From NCBI GenBank assembly GCA_030584105.1, contig CP129491.1, forward strand, positions 62,001 through 126,000: a stretch of 64,000 nucleotides of DNA. Reading direction: 5' to 3'. The position numbers and the translations under genes are program-made. Positions 42,331 to 51,737 of this stretch are shown one piece after another (positions within the stretch are counted from its first letter, which is position 1; the number at the start of each line of letters is the position of its first letter). Source of the stretch: UTCHB3 sp002050155 (lineage in GTDB: Bacteria; Bacteroidota; Ignavibacteria; Ignavibacteriales; Ignavibacteriaceae). Below the pieces are notes generated by a model, which saw only the letters and a program-made list of their open reading frames with translations, did not search any database and was not told where the DNA came from.

Positions 42331-43791
42331 ATGATCGAGCTCCTTCCGACAGAGAAGTATGAACCCGTAATAGGGCTTGAGGTTCATGCTCAACTAAAGA
42401 CCAACACAAAGATATTTTGTTCGTGCAGCACGGGGTACCCCGCACCGCCGAACAGCAATGTATGTCCTGTTTGTTTGGGGCATCCGGGGGTATTGCCCGT
42501 TTTGAACGAGAGCGCTGTTGAATTTGCCATAAAACTCGGGATTGCGCTGAACTCCCGTGTAAACCTGCGCTCAATATTTGCACGAAAGAACTATTTTTAC
42601 CCGGATCTTCCAAAAGGATACCAAATCAGTCAGTTCAGTTTGCCCGTTGTTGGCGAGGGAGAACTGGAAATAACCCTTGAAGACGGCACAAAAAAGAAGA
42701 TCGGTGTAACCCGCGCTCACTTAGAAGAGGACGCCGGAAAATCGATACATGACAGGGGGGACTCTACACTGGTCGATCTAAACCGTAGCGGGGTGCCTCT
42801 TTTGGAAATTGTGAGCCATCCGGATATAAGAAGCGGGGCAGAAGCTGCCTCTTATTTACGCACACTTCGGCAAATTTTGCTCTATTTAGATATTTGCGAC
42901 GGCAATATGGAGGAAGGCTCTCTGCGTTGCGACGCCAACATTTCTGTCAGGCTACGCGGTGAAACCCGTTTCGGAACGAAGACCGAAGTGAAGAACATGA
43001 ACTCTTTCAAAAATGTGGAGAAAGCGATTAATTTTGAAATTGCCCGGCAGATCGATCTTTTGGAAGAGGGAAGGGAAGTGGTGCAACAGACACTTCTGTG
43101 GAACGCAGATAAGGGAACAGCTTCGCCCATGAGGTCGAAAGAAGATTCACACGACTACCGCTACTTCCCTGACCCCGATTTACCGCCACTGGAAATAAGC
43201 AACGAATGGTTTGAAAAAATTAAATCGGAAATGCCCGAACTGCCCGCAAGGAAAGTTGAGAGATATACTAACGAGTTTGGATTGCCCCCATACGACGCCG
43301 GCGTTTTAACCCAACAACCCGAAACTTCCCGTTATTTTGAAGAGGCGGCAGGGTTTACTTCCGCACGAAAAGAGTTGAGTAACCTGATAATGACGGAAGT
43401 TTTGAAAGTTGCCAACGAAAAGAAAATTTCGCTTGCTGAGTTCGCAATTGAACCGAAAAGATTGGCGAAGTTGGTCGATTTAATCACTTCAGGCGTAATT
43501 TCCGGGAAGATTGCAAAAGATGTTTTTGCGATTATGCTTTCCGACGAGTCGGAACCTGAGGAAATTGTGAAACGGGAAGGTTTAAGCCAGATTTCTGATT
43601 CAGATGAGCTTGAAAAAATAATAACCTCAATATTAAACGATAACCCGGCTCAGGTGGCTGAATATCTTGCGGGCAAAGAGAAGATTCTCGGCTTTTTTGT
43701 CGGGCAGGTTATGAAACAAACCAAGGGGAAAGCAAACCCGGCAACCGTGAACTCGTTACTTCTCTCATTATTAAAAAGAAGTAGTGGTTAA
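42331..43791 (+). CDS. gatB: Asp-tRNA(Asn)/Glu-tRNA(Gln) amidotransferase subunit B
   Basis: Kinase/transamidase subunit of GatCAB, which makes Gln-tRNA and/or Asn-tRNA from the misacylated forms. Seen: VIGLEVHAQLKTNTKIFCSC, VCPVCLGHPGVLPVLN, LPKGYQISQ, DVNRSG-like DLNRSGVPLLEIVS, and the C-terminal YqeY-type helical domain. 486 residues is normal. GatA and GatC are not adjacent. No Shine-Dalgarno; an AT-rich 22-bp repeat occupies the leader. It is followed by lepB after 72 bp. Confidence 0.95.
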   Translation: MIELLPTEKYEPVIGLEVHAQLKTNTKIFCSCSTGYPAPPNSNVCPVCLGHPGVLPVLNESAVEFAIKLGIALNSRVNLRSIFARKNYFYPDLPKGYQISQFSLPVVGEGELEITLEDGTKKKIGVTRAHLEEDAGKSIHDRGDSTLVDLNRSGVPLLEIVSHPDIRSGAEAASYLRTLRQILLYLDICDGNMEEGSLRCDANISVRLRGETRFGTKTEVKNMNSFKNVEKAINFEIARQIDLLEEGREVVQQTLLWNADKGTASPMRSKEDSHDYRYFPDPDLPPLEISNEWFEKIKSEMPELPARKVERYTNEFGLPPYDAGVLTQQPETSRYFEEAAGFTSARKELSNLIMTEVLKVANEKKISLAEFAIEPKRLAKLVDLITSGVISGKIAKDVFAIMLSDESEPEEIVKREGLSQISDSDELEKIITSILNDNPAQVAEYLAGKEKILGFFVGQVMKQTKGKANPATVNSLLLSLLKRSSG

Positions 43792-43863
43792 AAAGGGGAT
43801 AATTCTGCTACCAAACGGTTTAATTCGTTTTCGTAAATTTGTGTTTTAAATTGGAGTTCAAAT

Positions 43864-44715
43864 TTGAATGTTAAGAAAGAGCTGAAGTCGTTGCTTCAGG
43901 CTTTTATTGCTGCACTATTTATCATATCATTTTTCTTTCAAAATACGCGGATACCCACCCCTTCGATGGAAAGCACAATTATGGTGGGTGATTTTGTCGT
44001 CGTTAATAAATTTATTTACGGAATAAACTCGCCGAAGTTCCTTCCTTATACTGAGGTTAAAATACCACATTTCAGGTGGGATATTTTCACCGACCCTGAC
44101 CGGGGGGACATTGTAGTGTTCGACTTTCCCGGTGAAAAGGGGGAATTCCGCCCCAATCCTGAAAATATTCAATATGTAAAAAGGTGTATCGGTCTTCCCG
44201 GCGACACAATAACAATACGCAACAAGGTAGTGTTTGTAAACGGCAAACCTGCACCTCTGCCGGCACATATTCAATATAAAGAGCCACAAACCGATTCGAG
44301 GCTCGCCGGGTATATGTTCCCGGGAACTGAAAACTGGACGCCGGATAATTTCGGGCCCTTCGTTGTGCCGAAAAAGGGGGCAAAAATTAAATTAGACCCC
44401 AAAACCGCTTTCGCATGGCAGAATTTTATCAACAGAGAGTTTGAAGAAGAAGTGGTTAAGATCGACGGAAATGTTGTTTATATAAACGGAAAGCCAACGA
44501 CTGAGTATCAGTTTCAGGAAGACTATTTCTTTATGATGGGCGATAACCGGGATGACAGTTCAGACTCGCGGTTTTGGGGACCTGTTTCCCGCAAAATGAT
44601 TGTGGGTGAGGCAATCTTTGTTCTTTTCTCATGGGATAACCAAATTCCATTCAGTCAAATATTTAAATTGCTTGGTTCAATCCGAGGCGAGAGAATATTG
44701 AAAATCCTCCATTAA
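43864..44715 (+). CDS. lepB: Signal peptidase I
   Basis: Inner-membrane protease that removes signal peptides. One N-terminal membrane helix (about 12-26), catalytic Ser34 in PTPSMEST and Lys106 in YVKRCIGLPGD, and box E GDNRDDSSDSRFWG. Start is TTG at 43864. 283 residues with an inserted beta region between the dyad and box E, as common in Bacteroidota. It is followed by the M16 protease genes on the same strand. Confidence 0.93.
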   Translation: MNVKKELKSLLQAFIAALFIISFFFQNTRIPTPSMESTIMVGDFVVVNKFIYGINSPKFLPYTEVKIPHFRWDIFTDPDRGDIVVFDFPGEKGEFRPNPENIQYVKRCIGLPGDTITIRNKVVFVNGKPAPLPAHIQYKEPQTDSRLAGYMFPGTENWTPDNFGPFVVPKKGAKIKLDPKTAFAWQNFINREFEEEVVKIDGNVVYINGKPTTEYQFQEDYFFMMGDNRDDSSDSRFWGPVSRKMIVGEAIFVLFSWDNQIPFSQIFKLLGSIRGERILKILH

Positions 44716-44748
44716 TGAAATGAAACACCGGAAGCAAAAAAAACAGCA

Positions 44749-46014
44749 ATGACACACATTGAATACGAAAGATTTTCTTTAGAGAACGGTTTAGAGGTTA
44801 TTCTCGGGAAAAACTCGCAAAACCCTATCATTGCCGTTAACCTGCTTTACCATGTTGGCAGTGGGAACGAAGGGGCAAGGAAAAGCGGACTTGCTCACCT
44901 CTTTGAGCACATGATGTTTCAGGGGTCGGTTAATGTACCGAAAGGGATGCACTTCAGGTTTGTTCAGGAAACCGGCGGCAGCCTGAATGCAAACACGACC
45001 TTTGACCGAACCGTTTACTACGATAAACTTCCGGCTACGCACTTAGAGCTTGGGCTTTGGTTGGAAGCTGACAGGATGGGGTGGTTTTTGCCGGCTTTGG
45101 TGCAGGAAACCCTTACCAACCAGATTGATGTGGTGAAAAATGAAAGGTTGGAGCGCTACGATAACGCACCTTACGGGTTAGGATTTGAAAAAGTTTTGAA
45201 ACTTGTTTTCCCCGAAGGGCACCCATACCGCAGCCCCGTTATTGGTGCGATGAAAGACATTGTTTCTATTAATCCGGATGATGTAAGGGAGTTTTTCACC
45301 ACTTTCTATACCCCTGCAAACGCAACTTTGGTGGTTTACGGCGACTTAGAAATTGAAAAAACTAAAGGGCTTGTGAACAAATATTTCGGTGAAATTAAAG
45401 GGGCACCGAAGCCAACACCTCCGGCAAAGTTTGAGCCTTTTACACTCAGTGAAAACCATGAGGAGATTTACACCGATAAAGTATTTTTGCCGAAACTGCT
45501 GTTTGCCTGGCCCTCTGTGGTTGCTTTCACACGGGAAGATATTGCACTTGCACTTGCCGGTGATTTTTTAACCTCTTCGAAAAACTCGAGGCTGCACAAA
45601 AAGTTCGTTTTCACTGATGAATCGCTTCAAAGTGTAGGATTCACAAACTACACGGGGAAGTATCATGGGATGAATCTTCTGTCTGCTACCGTTAAACCCG
45701 GTTTTGACCCTGCCGAGATGGAAAAAGAAATTATCGACGAACTCCATAAAGCGATTAGGAGTGAAGTTACGCCCGAGGAGATGGAAAGAATTAAGTATAA
45801 TTATAAGGTGCAGGCTGTGTACAGTTTACAAAGCGTAAACGGAATTGCTTCGAGAATGAACGAGTTTAATTTTTACACCGGTAACCCCGACCAAATGGCA
45901 GTGATTCTGGAGGAAATAGATTCAATTACACCGGAAGAGATGCTTTCGGTGATTCAGAAATACACTACCGAAAATTATGCACGCCTTCTTATTGTCCCCG
46001 GAGGTGAAGCATGA
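44749..46014 (+). CDS. M16 family zinc metallopeptidase (catalytic member)
   Basis: Pitrilysin-like protease half with inverted zinc motif HLFEH (His50, Glu53, His54) and the distal Glu region ETLTNQIDVVKNE. Two M16 domains in 421 residues. Pairs with the next gene, which lacks the motif, to form the usual heterodimeric clam-shell peptidase. Its stop overlaps the next ATG (ATGA), so the two are translationally coupled. There is no evident signal peptide in this frame, so location is uncertain. Confidence 0.9.
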   Translation: MTHIEYERFSLENGLEVILGKNSQNPIIAVNLLYHVGSGNEGARKSGLAHLFEHMMFQGSVNVPKGMHFRFVQETGGSLNANTTFDRTVYYDKLPATHLELGLWLEADRMGWFLPALVQETLTNQIDVVKNERLERYDNAPYGLGFEKVLKLVFPEGHPYRSPVIGAMKDIVSINPDDVREFFTTFYTPANATLVVYGDLEIEKTKGLVNKYFGEIKGAPKPTPPAKFEPFTLSENHEEIYTDKVFLPKLLFAWPSVVAFTREDIALALAGDFLTSSKNSRLHKKFVFTDESLQSVGFTNYTGKYHGMNLLSATVKPGFDPAEMEKEIIDELHKAIRSEVTPEEMERIKYNYKVQAVYSLQSVNGIASRMNEFNFYTGNPDQMAVILEEIDSITPEEMLSVIQKYTTENYARLLIVPGGEA

Positions 46015-47402
46015 TTGAATTAAACAGGGCACAACCTCCACTTCCAAACGCTAAAAGTGAGTTTAATCTCCCTAAGTTTGAGGAAAAATTCCTTCAAAAC
46101 GGTTCCCGTGTTATATTTCACCAAAAACTTGGTTTACCGATAACCACAATCACATTCATTGTTGAAGCCGGCTCAAAGTACGACCCCGCCGGAGGTGAAG
46201 GGCTGGCGCAACTTACGGCTGCACTTCTGGATGAAGGCGCCGGCGAGTTTGATTCGCTTGCACTAAGCGCACTTCTGGAAAGCAAGGGGCTTACGCTGCG
46301 AGTGTTTGCAAACAACGACTATTTTGAAGTAAACATCAGCGGGCTTTCCGAAAACATCGACCTGATGTTAAAAATCGTTTCTGATGTTGTCTATGACCCG
46401 CACTTCAGAATGGAAGATTTTGAAAGGGAGAGAGACAAAATCCGCAACCGGATTCAACAGATGAAAAATCAGCCGGAGGCAATGGCGTGGGAGTTGCTGG
46501 ATAAAATTATTCAGGGAAGGCCTAATTGCTATACTTTCACATCCGCAAATGAGGAATCGATTGAAGAGATTACTCTCTCGGATGTTACTTTCTTCCACGC
46601 TGAGCAAATTGAACCGCTTAAACCTGTTTTTACTGTGGTAACTGATTTGCCGTATAATCAGGTTGAAACTGCAATTCACAAACATTTCCTCGGTAAAATG
46701 GGAGCGCACGAACCTGAAAAACCGGATACCGGTTTCGCCTTAAAAGACCTCCGGTTTTTCATTTTGGACAGAAAAGGTGCGCCACAAACTGAGATTTTGG
46801 GCGGTTTTCCGACAGAAAGCCTCCGTTCATCCCGGGAGGATGAGGCTTTTAAGTTGGTTAATAACCTATACGGCGGGCACTTCAACAGCCGGCTTATGCG
46901 CAATCTTCGTGAAGAAAAAGGCTACACTTACGGTGTCGGGTCATTTTTAATTTCGATGAAAGACTCTTCAAAGTTTATTATCTCAGCATCGGTTGATACC
47001 GTAAACACAGGGAATGCATTGCTTGAAATTCTGAAAGAGATGAACGATGTCCGGAAAAATATTTCGGATGAAGAGCTTGAGTTTTCACGCAGCCAGCGCG
47101 TCCGGGGGATTCCGTTTATGTTTGAAACTTATGACATGATATCTTCACTGTTGCGCACAATTGTTGAGCTTCAACTGCCGCTCGATTACTTCGAAAATAG
47201 CCGGCAGGAGCTTACCCGTGTAACGATGGAAGATGCGATTTCTGCCGCTAATCATTATTTGAAGCTGGAAAATCTGCAGTTTGTTTTGGTTGGCGACAGG
47301 GAAGGAATTCTAAAAACTATACCCCAACCATTGCTGCGGGGTGTAGTTGAAATTAATGACCGCGGAAAGGTCATCCGCAGAGATGCCGGCGGTAATCTTT
47401 AA
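46011..47402 (+). CDS. M16 family peptidase-like protein (non-catalytic partner)
   Basis: 463 residues of M16 fold. In place of HxxEH it has GLAQLTAALLDEG, so the zinc ligands are lost. The R/Y motif of the C-terminal half is present (RNLREEKGYTYGVGSF), which contacts substrate. It is the expected inactive partner of the catalytic subunit, with which its start overlaps by 4 bp. Its 3' end overlaps the convergent minus-strand gene by 93 bp. Confidence 0.9.
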   Translation: MIELNRAQPPLPNAKSEFNLPKFEEKFLQNGSRVIFHQKLGLPITTITFIVEAGSKYDPAGGEGLAQLTAALLDEGAGEFDSLALSALLESKGLTLRVFANNDYFEVNISGLSENIDLMLKIVSDVVYDPHFRMEDFERERDKIRNRIQQMKNQPEAMAWELLDKIIQGRPNCYTFTSANEESIEEITLSDVTFFHAEQIEPLKPVFTVVTDLPYNQVETAIHKHFLGKMGAHEPEKPDTGFALKDLRFFILDRKGAPQTEILGGFPTESLRSSREDEAFKLVNNLYGGHFNSRLMRNLREEKGYTYGVGSFLISMKDSSKFIISASVDTVNTGNALLEILKEMNDVRKNISDEELEFSRSQRVRGIPFMFETYDMISSLLRTIVELQLPLDYFENSRQELTRVTMEDAISAANHYLKLENLQFVLVGDREGILKTIPQPLLRGVVEINDRGKVIRRDAGGNL

Positions 47403-48359
47403 CCCTTTTTTCCGCAGTTTAGCTATTTCATCCTCAACCCACTGAATCGCTTGGGGCGACATCAGAAAGATTTTGTTCTTCCCGCGTGCGCTTTTACTGA
47501 TTCCTTCATTGAAAGAAATAACTGCGGCTTCTTTACTATCGTCACTAACCTGAATAAATTGGTCGCTTTCAATCAATTGTTTCTTTTTTGCTTCAAATTT
47601 TTCACGAACAAATGGAAAAATCATGGATTTTGCCAGAGATGAATTGGCGTCAGTAATAAACCACAGAGCCTTCGGAAAAGCTGAAACCAACCCTGAAACC
47701 GTCTGTACAATTCTCTTTTTTGATTGCCCGTCCTCAATTTTATACTCAAAATCAGCGTCGCTGCTCCCCACGCTGACGCAATATCGTACACCTTTTTGTT
47801 CTAAATCTTTCACAAATATTTGCATTTTTTTAGTAGGCTGAATCAAGATCATAACCTGTTCGGGGAACTCTTCCAGAAATTTTCTTTCTTCTTCGTCTGC
47901 TTTTTCATAATCTTTAATCATAATTGAGATTTCAGCGTAAGTTCTCGAGAAATTTTTCTTTTTCAGAAAGAGCATTTTCAACGATTTGTCGCCAATATTT
48001 ACCGAAAGCAGCGTATTTTTCTCCTTTTTATCATATCCAATGGAGCATTTGTCATTAAACTGCGAAAAGATGTTCCAGAAGGCATTAACCACAGTTGGCA
48101 GAGGTAGATCTTCGGGCACAAAAAAGCGGTGCGGTTTATTCTTTTTTCCTCTCACGAAGAAAGAATCGGGGATGGCATAATCTTTTTGCACGGCTGTAAT
48201 CACAGAATCGAAAATTTTTTCGGTCAGTTTCCGTTTCGCAACGAGAGTATCAACATGACCAGTATCCGCCTTACTTCTTTCTTCGCTGTCCGACTGTATA
48301 TATAAGTATATAACTGCAGCTAACAGGATAAAAATAATAAACAGTTTGAACTTTATCAA
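47310..48359 (-). CDS. Membrane-anchored, divergent polysaccharide-deacetylase-like protein
   Basis: 349 residues. N-terminal membrane anchor (FIIFILLAAVIYLYI). The C-terminal two thirds follow the layout of the divergent polysaccharide deacetylase (DUF610/YibQ) fold: strand VMILIQP, VSGLVSAFPKALWFITDANSS where the family has VDSRTT, and a final AIQWVEDEIAKLRKKGLKI. Several catalytic residues of true deacetylases are not obvious, so it may be inactive. The assignment is tentative. It lies 15 bp after the enoyl-CoA hydratase gene (same strand) and overlaps the M16 gene tail by 93 bp. Confidence 0.55.
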   Translation of the reverse strand: MIKFKLFIIFILLAAVIYLYIQSDSEERSKADTGHVDTLVAKRKLTEKIFDSVITAVQKDYAIPDSFFVRGKKNKPHRFFVPEDLPLPTVVNAFWNIFSQFNDKCSIGYDKKEKNTLLSVNIGDKSLKMLFLKKKNFSRTYAEISIMIKDYEKADEEERKFLEEFPEQVMILIQPTKKMQIFVKDLEQKGVRYCVSVGSSDADFEYKIEDGQSKKRIVQTVSGLVSAFPKALWFITDANSSLAKSMIFPFVREKFEAKKKQLIESDQFIQVSDDSKEAAVISFNEGISKSARGKNKIFLMSPQAIQWVEDEIAKLRKKGLKITAGISADDLSAVINFNYTPQQWLGYSF

Positions 48360-48374
48360 GCCGTCGGTCGCCTT

Positions 48375-49157
48375 TTAATTGCCTTTGAACTCAGCTTTTC
48401 TTTTCTCCAGAAACGCAGAAGTTCCTTCTTTGAAATCGCCGGTACCGGCTGAAAGAGCAAATAGAGCAGCTTCGAAATCAAGCCCGGCTTCGATATTAAG
48501 GTCATTGGCAGCCAGAGCGGCGTCAAGCGCATAATTTAGTGCAAGCGGTGGCTTAGCCGCCAATTTTTGTGCAAATTCAACTGTTTTTGGCATCAGTTCT
48601 TCTTTTTCGAATACTTTGTTCGCCAAGCCAATACTCAGGGCTTCCTGTGCCGAAATTCTATCGCCGCCCAGAATCATTTCGAGTGCCCTTCCGGAGTTCA
48701 CCAACCTTGTCAGGCGTTGTGTTCCGCCATAGCCGGGAATGGTGCCGAGGTTAACCTCAGGCTGCCCAAATGAAGCCGTGGCAGAAGCAAAGCGGATGTG
48801 GCAGGCGAGTGCGAGCTCACAACCGCCACCGAGAGCGAATCCGTTAACGGCAGCTATTACAGGTTTGCCAAGTGACTCAATTTTCGAGAATATCCTCTGC
48901 CCTTTTAGCGCAAAGGCTTTTGCGTCGGTAACCGAAAGTTGCGCCAGTTCGCTAATATCGGCGCCGGCAACAAACGATTTTTCACCCGCACCGGTGATTA
49001 TAACAACCCGCACTTCGTTGTTGTTTTTTATTGAGTCAACTAACCTTTCAAGTTCATCCAACAGCCCGCCGTTTAAGGCATTAAGCTTATCGGGGCGGTT
49101 CATTGTTATTGTACCGATGTTGTTTTCGACTGAAAAGAGAAGATATTGAAATTCCAT
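48375..49157 (-). CDS. Enoyl-CoA hydratase/isomerase (crotonase family)
   Basis: 260 residues. Oxyanion-hole segments FVAGADISEL and NGFALGGGCELALACH, and catalytic Glu in PEVNLGTIPGYGGTQRL (second Glu position typical of hydratases). Hydrates trans-2-enoyl-CoA in fatty-acid or butanoate metabolism; exact substrate not assignable. ATG start at 49157. Probably in an operon with the downstream deacetylase-like gene. Confidence 0.9.
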   Translation of the reverse strand: MEFQYLLFSVENNIGTITMNRPDKLNALNGGLLDELERLVDSIKNNNEVRVVIITGAGEKSFVAGADISELAQLSVTDAKAFALKGQRIFSKIESLGKPVIAAVNGFALGGGCELALACHIRFASATASFGQPEVNLGTIPGYGGTQRLTRLVNSGRALEMILGGDRISAQEALSIGLANKVFEKEELMPKTVEFAQKLAAKPPLALNYALDAALAANDLNIEAGLDFEAALFALSAGTGDFKEGTSAFLEKRKAEFKGN

Positions 49158-49199
49158 TTGGTATCCTTTATAATTTATGGTGAAACAAATTCAAAGCGC

Positions 49200-49311
49200 A
49201 ACAGGTTTATAGTTTAACAAAGTTATTGCGTTTCAATTCAGTTGCAACAGGTTTATAGTTTAACAAAATTCCCGCAACTCAAATTGTTTAACAAAGTTTC
49301 CGCAACTCATA
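49200..49311. repeat. Direct repeats between echA-like and outer-membrane genes
   Basis: AACAGGTTTATAGTTTAACAAA occurs twice about 47 bp apart (near 49200 and 49247). GTTTAACAAARTTYCCGCAACTCA then repeats with a 28-bp period up to the gene end at 49312. Confidence 0.8.
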
Positions 49312-50175
49312 TTAAAACGCCACATATAGCGGTAACCTGACCTTCAGATCGAGTGAAAGGAACTGGTTATCCTGGTAAATATTATAATTAAGCATCATAT
49401 CGAGCACAAACGCAGAAATACCAAAGCCGGCGCTTGCACCGAAACGCACGCCGTCCTCTAAAAAGCTGTTCTTATGTGAGCCGGCTTTATAGTCTTCGAG
49501 TTCCTGATAAATCACCATTATCGCAGAAATTTCAGCAACAGGGGTAAGCAGAAATACATTTTTAAGAATTGGCGGGAAGTAGTGCCTGACCCCGAGCGAC
49601 ATCGGCAGATATTGCATACTGTAGTGCGTTATTTCGGTGAGCTGGTAATAGTCCTGGCTGCCCGGAAACTGCTCGAAACCGAGCCTTCCAAACAAGAAAT
49701 AAGGCATTATTTTGTTATCCACATAAGATATTTCAGCGTTGAAGCCGTAACCAAGCATCGTTTTGGAAGAGAAGTTCCCGACCGGCACACGGGGACCCAC
49801 ACCAAAAGCGGCGAAAAATCCTCTTGCTTTGCTTTCACCGGGGTTTGGTAGGGCTTCAGTTGTTGTAATTGCGTTTGTTAAGTTTGTAGCGTTTATTGCA
49901 GTTGTTGCAGCAGATTCTTTTATTTCTGTTGTTTCTTTTGTTTCTGATTCTGCTGCATAAAATGATGTTCTTCTTGTTTCGTCTCTGCTATTTGTTGAAT
50001 TAACTAAGCGGTATTTTTCTAAAAAAGGAATTGCTAACGGTTCTGCGGGGCTTTCCTTTATCAAAAGTCTCGCGTCGGCTGAACCGCGGGCAAAGTACGA
50101 TGCACCGCGCGGCGGATCGCCCGCAAAAGCGGTTTGAAATAAAAGAAAGGCAAAAAACAGAGCAAAACTGCGCAT
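49312..50175 (-). CDS. Outer-membrane beta-barrel protein, unknown
   Basis: 287 residues. Signal peptide (FFAFLLFQTAFA), a Glu/Thr/Ala/Asn-rich unstructured stretch (about residues 55-112), then an amphipathic beta-strand region beginning FFAAFGVGPRVPVGNF and ending with a terminal F, like small PorT/OmpW-type barrels. Function not recognised. The low-complexity part has TAINATNLTNAITTT-like periodicity. It lies 11 bp after the DUF2231 membrane gene (same strand). Confidence 0.65.
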   Translation of the reverse strand: MRSFALFFAFLLFQTAFAGDPPRGASYFARGSADARLLIKESPAEPLAIPFLEKYRLVNSTNSRDETRRTSFYAAESETKETTEIKESAATTAINATNLTNAITTTEALPNPGESKARGFFAAFGVGPRVPVGNFSSKTMLGYGFNAEISYVDNKIMPYFLFGRLGFEQFPGSQDYYQLTEITHYSMQYLPMSLGVRHYFPPILKNVFLLTPVAEISAIMVIYQELEDYKAGSHKNSFLEDGVRFGASAGFGISAFVLDMMLNYNIYQDNQFLSLDLKVRLPLYVAF

Positions 50176-50186
50176 TTAAATTCCTG

Positions 50187-50675
50187 CTATTTGAAGTTTA
50201 CGGTACCCACACCGTACTGATAAACCAACTTTCCACCGTGGCTGCCCGTTTGATAAAGCAAAAACAACCCTACCAAAGCCAAAATTACAATTATCTTTGG
50301 AATATTGGTGAAAAATTTGGGTGGTTCACTCTTTTTCATGTAGGTTCTTACAAGGTATGTGAAGTGAAGTATAAGAATCACGGAGAAAATCATAATCGTC
50401 CAGGTGGCAAAACTTTGGTGTACGCTGATCAGGTCAGAAAGGCTTTGAAACTGCGGGCTTTGTTTGTTCAATTCTGCAAAGTGTTGGAAAGCGCCATTTC
50501 CGGTAAGAAGGGCAAAAAAGGCACCTATAACCCCAACGGCAAGGATAATCAACGACCCTTTTGCCAAATGTTCGTTTTTATAAAACAGGTATATGACCAT
50601 CAAAATCGGATAGATACTCAGAAGCGCAATTGGATAATGAATTACCGTTGTGTGAAGCTGTGCCAGAAATTCCAA
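50187..50675 (-). CDS. DUF2231-type integral membrane protein
   Basis: 162 residues, four hydrophobic helices. N-terminal HYPIALLSIYPIL and C-terminal TGSHGGKLVYQYGVG are the signatures of DUF2231, where conserved His residues may bind haem or metal. The role is unknown, possibly redox. It is upstream of, and probably co-transcribed with, the barrel protein gene. Confidence 0.8.
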   Translation of the reverse strand: MEFLAQLHTTVIHYPIALLSIYPILMVIYLFYKNEHLAKGSLIILAVGVIGAFFALLTGNGAFQHFAELNKQSPQFQSLSDLISVHQSFATWTIMIFSVILILHFTYLVRTYMKKSEPPKFFTNIPKIIVILALVGLFLLYQTGSHGGKLVYQYGVGTVNFK

Positions 50676-51002
50676 AATGTATTGCCTTTCGAAAAAAGTG
50701 CATTTTAAATTGTAACAAACAGAGTGTTTCTCAGAAAACTGTAAAAAGAAACCCGGTTTCTCAGAAAACTGTAAAAAGAATTTTAAATATACAAAACAAA
50801 GATGTTAATTGTAAGTTCCCGGCTGTAATTTCGCTGTATGTGTGATTTATGTTATCCTGCGCTGCGATTTATTTTGCCCGTTGTTGCGATTTATTTTGCC
50901 CGTTGTTGTGGTTTATTTTGTTCTGTGCTTTAATTTATTTTATCCGGTATTGTGGTTTAATTTGCCCGGTGAAGAGATTTATGTTATCCGATAAGAAAAT
51001 CC
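50676..51002. repeat. Spacer with a 25-bp repeat and a seven-unit 22-bp array
   Basis: GTTTCTCAGAAAACTGTAAA and its next five bases occur perfectly at 50726-50750 and 50756-50780. From 50841 to 50994 seven diverged units of exactly 22 bp follow (type TGCGATTTATTTTGCCCGTT plus two bases), starting at 50841, 50863, 50885, 50907, 50929, 50951 and 50973. The array ends at the truA stop. Confidence 0.92.
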
Positions 51003-51737
51003 TTAAATTGGATATTTCACCTTATACAGAAAAAGCCCTTTTGCCGGCGCTGAAGCCGAGGCAATTTTTCTGTCGTGCGAGTTTACCACAGCCTCCATAT
51101 CGCCTGGTGAGCCGTTTTCTTTTCCAATGTTAACTGCCGTGCCCACAATAGCGCGCACCATTCCGTGCAGGAACCTGTCGGCTTCGATATAAAACAGAAC
51201 GGTGTTTTTAAACCTGCTCCATTTTGCAGAAAAAAGGGTGCAGAAATGTTCCTCACGATCATCAGCAAACTTAGTAAAAGCGGCAAAATCGTGCCGCCCA
51301 AGCAATGGTGCTGTCAGGTTGTTTAGCAAGTGCACATCCAACTCTTTGTGATAAGCCCACACAAATTTTTGGTTAAAAGGTGATGGTTTCGCAGAAATTT
51401 GGTAGAAATAGGTTCTTGATATGGCATCGAAACGGCTGTTGAAGTTTTCGTGAACTTTAACCATTTCAGAAATCCGGATAGAAAAGGGGAGGAGCGAGTT
51501 CAGTGAGAAAAGAAAGCGATAAATATCCAACGCTTCAGAGGTTTTGAAGTTTGCCGTCTGCCCGAGAGCATGCACGCCCGAATCGGTTCTTCCTGCACCA
51601 ATCAGCGTAACCTTCTTTTTGAGCAGCACCTCCAAAGCGTTCGTGATCTCACCCTGGATGGTTTTTCCTTTCGCCTGAATTTGCCAGCCGAAAAAGTCAG
51701 TTCCGTCGTATTGGATTGTCAGTTTGTAATTGTTCAC
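51003..51737 (-). CDS. truA: tRNA pseudouridine(38-40) synthase TruA
   Basis: Modifies U38-U40 in the anticodon arm. Seen: YDGTDFFGWQIQ, catalytic Asp in AGRTDSGVHALGQ, SRTYFYQI, FLHGMVRAIVGT. 244 residues is normal. The start is GTG at 51737. The segment carrying this start is duplicated 46 bp upstream, where GTG is followed by only three codons and a stop. The 3' end abuts a 22-bp tandem array. Confidence 0.93.
   Translation of the reverse strand: MNNYKLTIQYDGTDFFGWQIQAKGKTIQGEITNALEVLLKKKVTLIGAGRTDSGVHALGQTANFKTSEALDIYRFLFSLNSLLPFSIRISEMVKVHENFNSRFDAISRTYFYQISAKPSPFNQKFVWAYHKELDVHLLNNLTAPLLGRHDFAAFTKFADDREEHFCTLFSAKWSRFKNTVLFYIEADRFLHGMVRAIVGTAVNIGKENGSPGDMEAVVNSHDRKIASASAPAKGLFLYKVKYPI

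Noticed and set aside
50849..51133. 94-codon ORF with repeated Cys/Phe/Ile pattern
   Set aside because: It is the 22-bp array read as protein and then runs antisense into truA.
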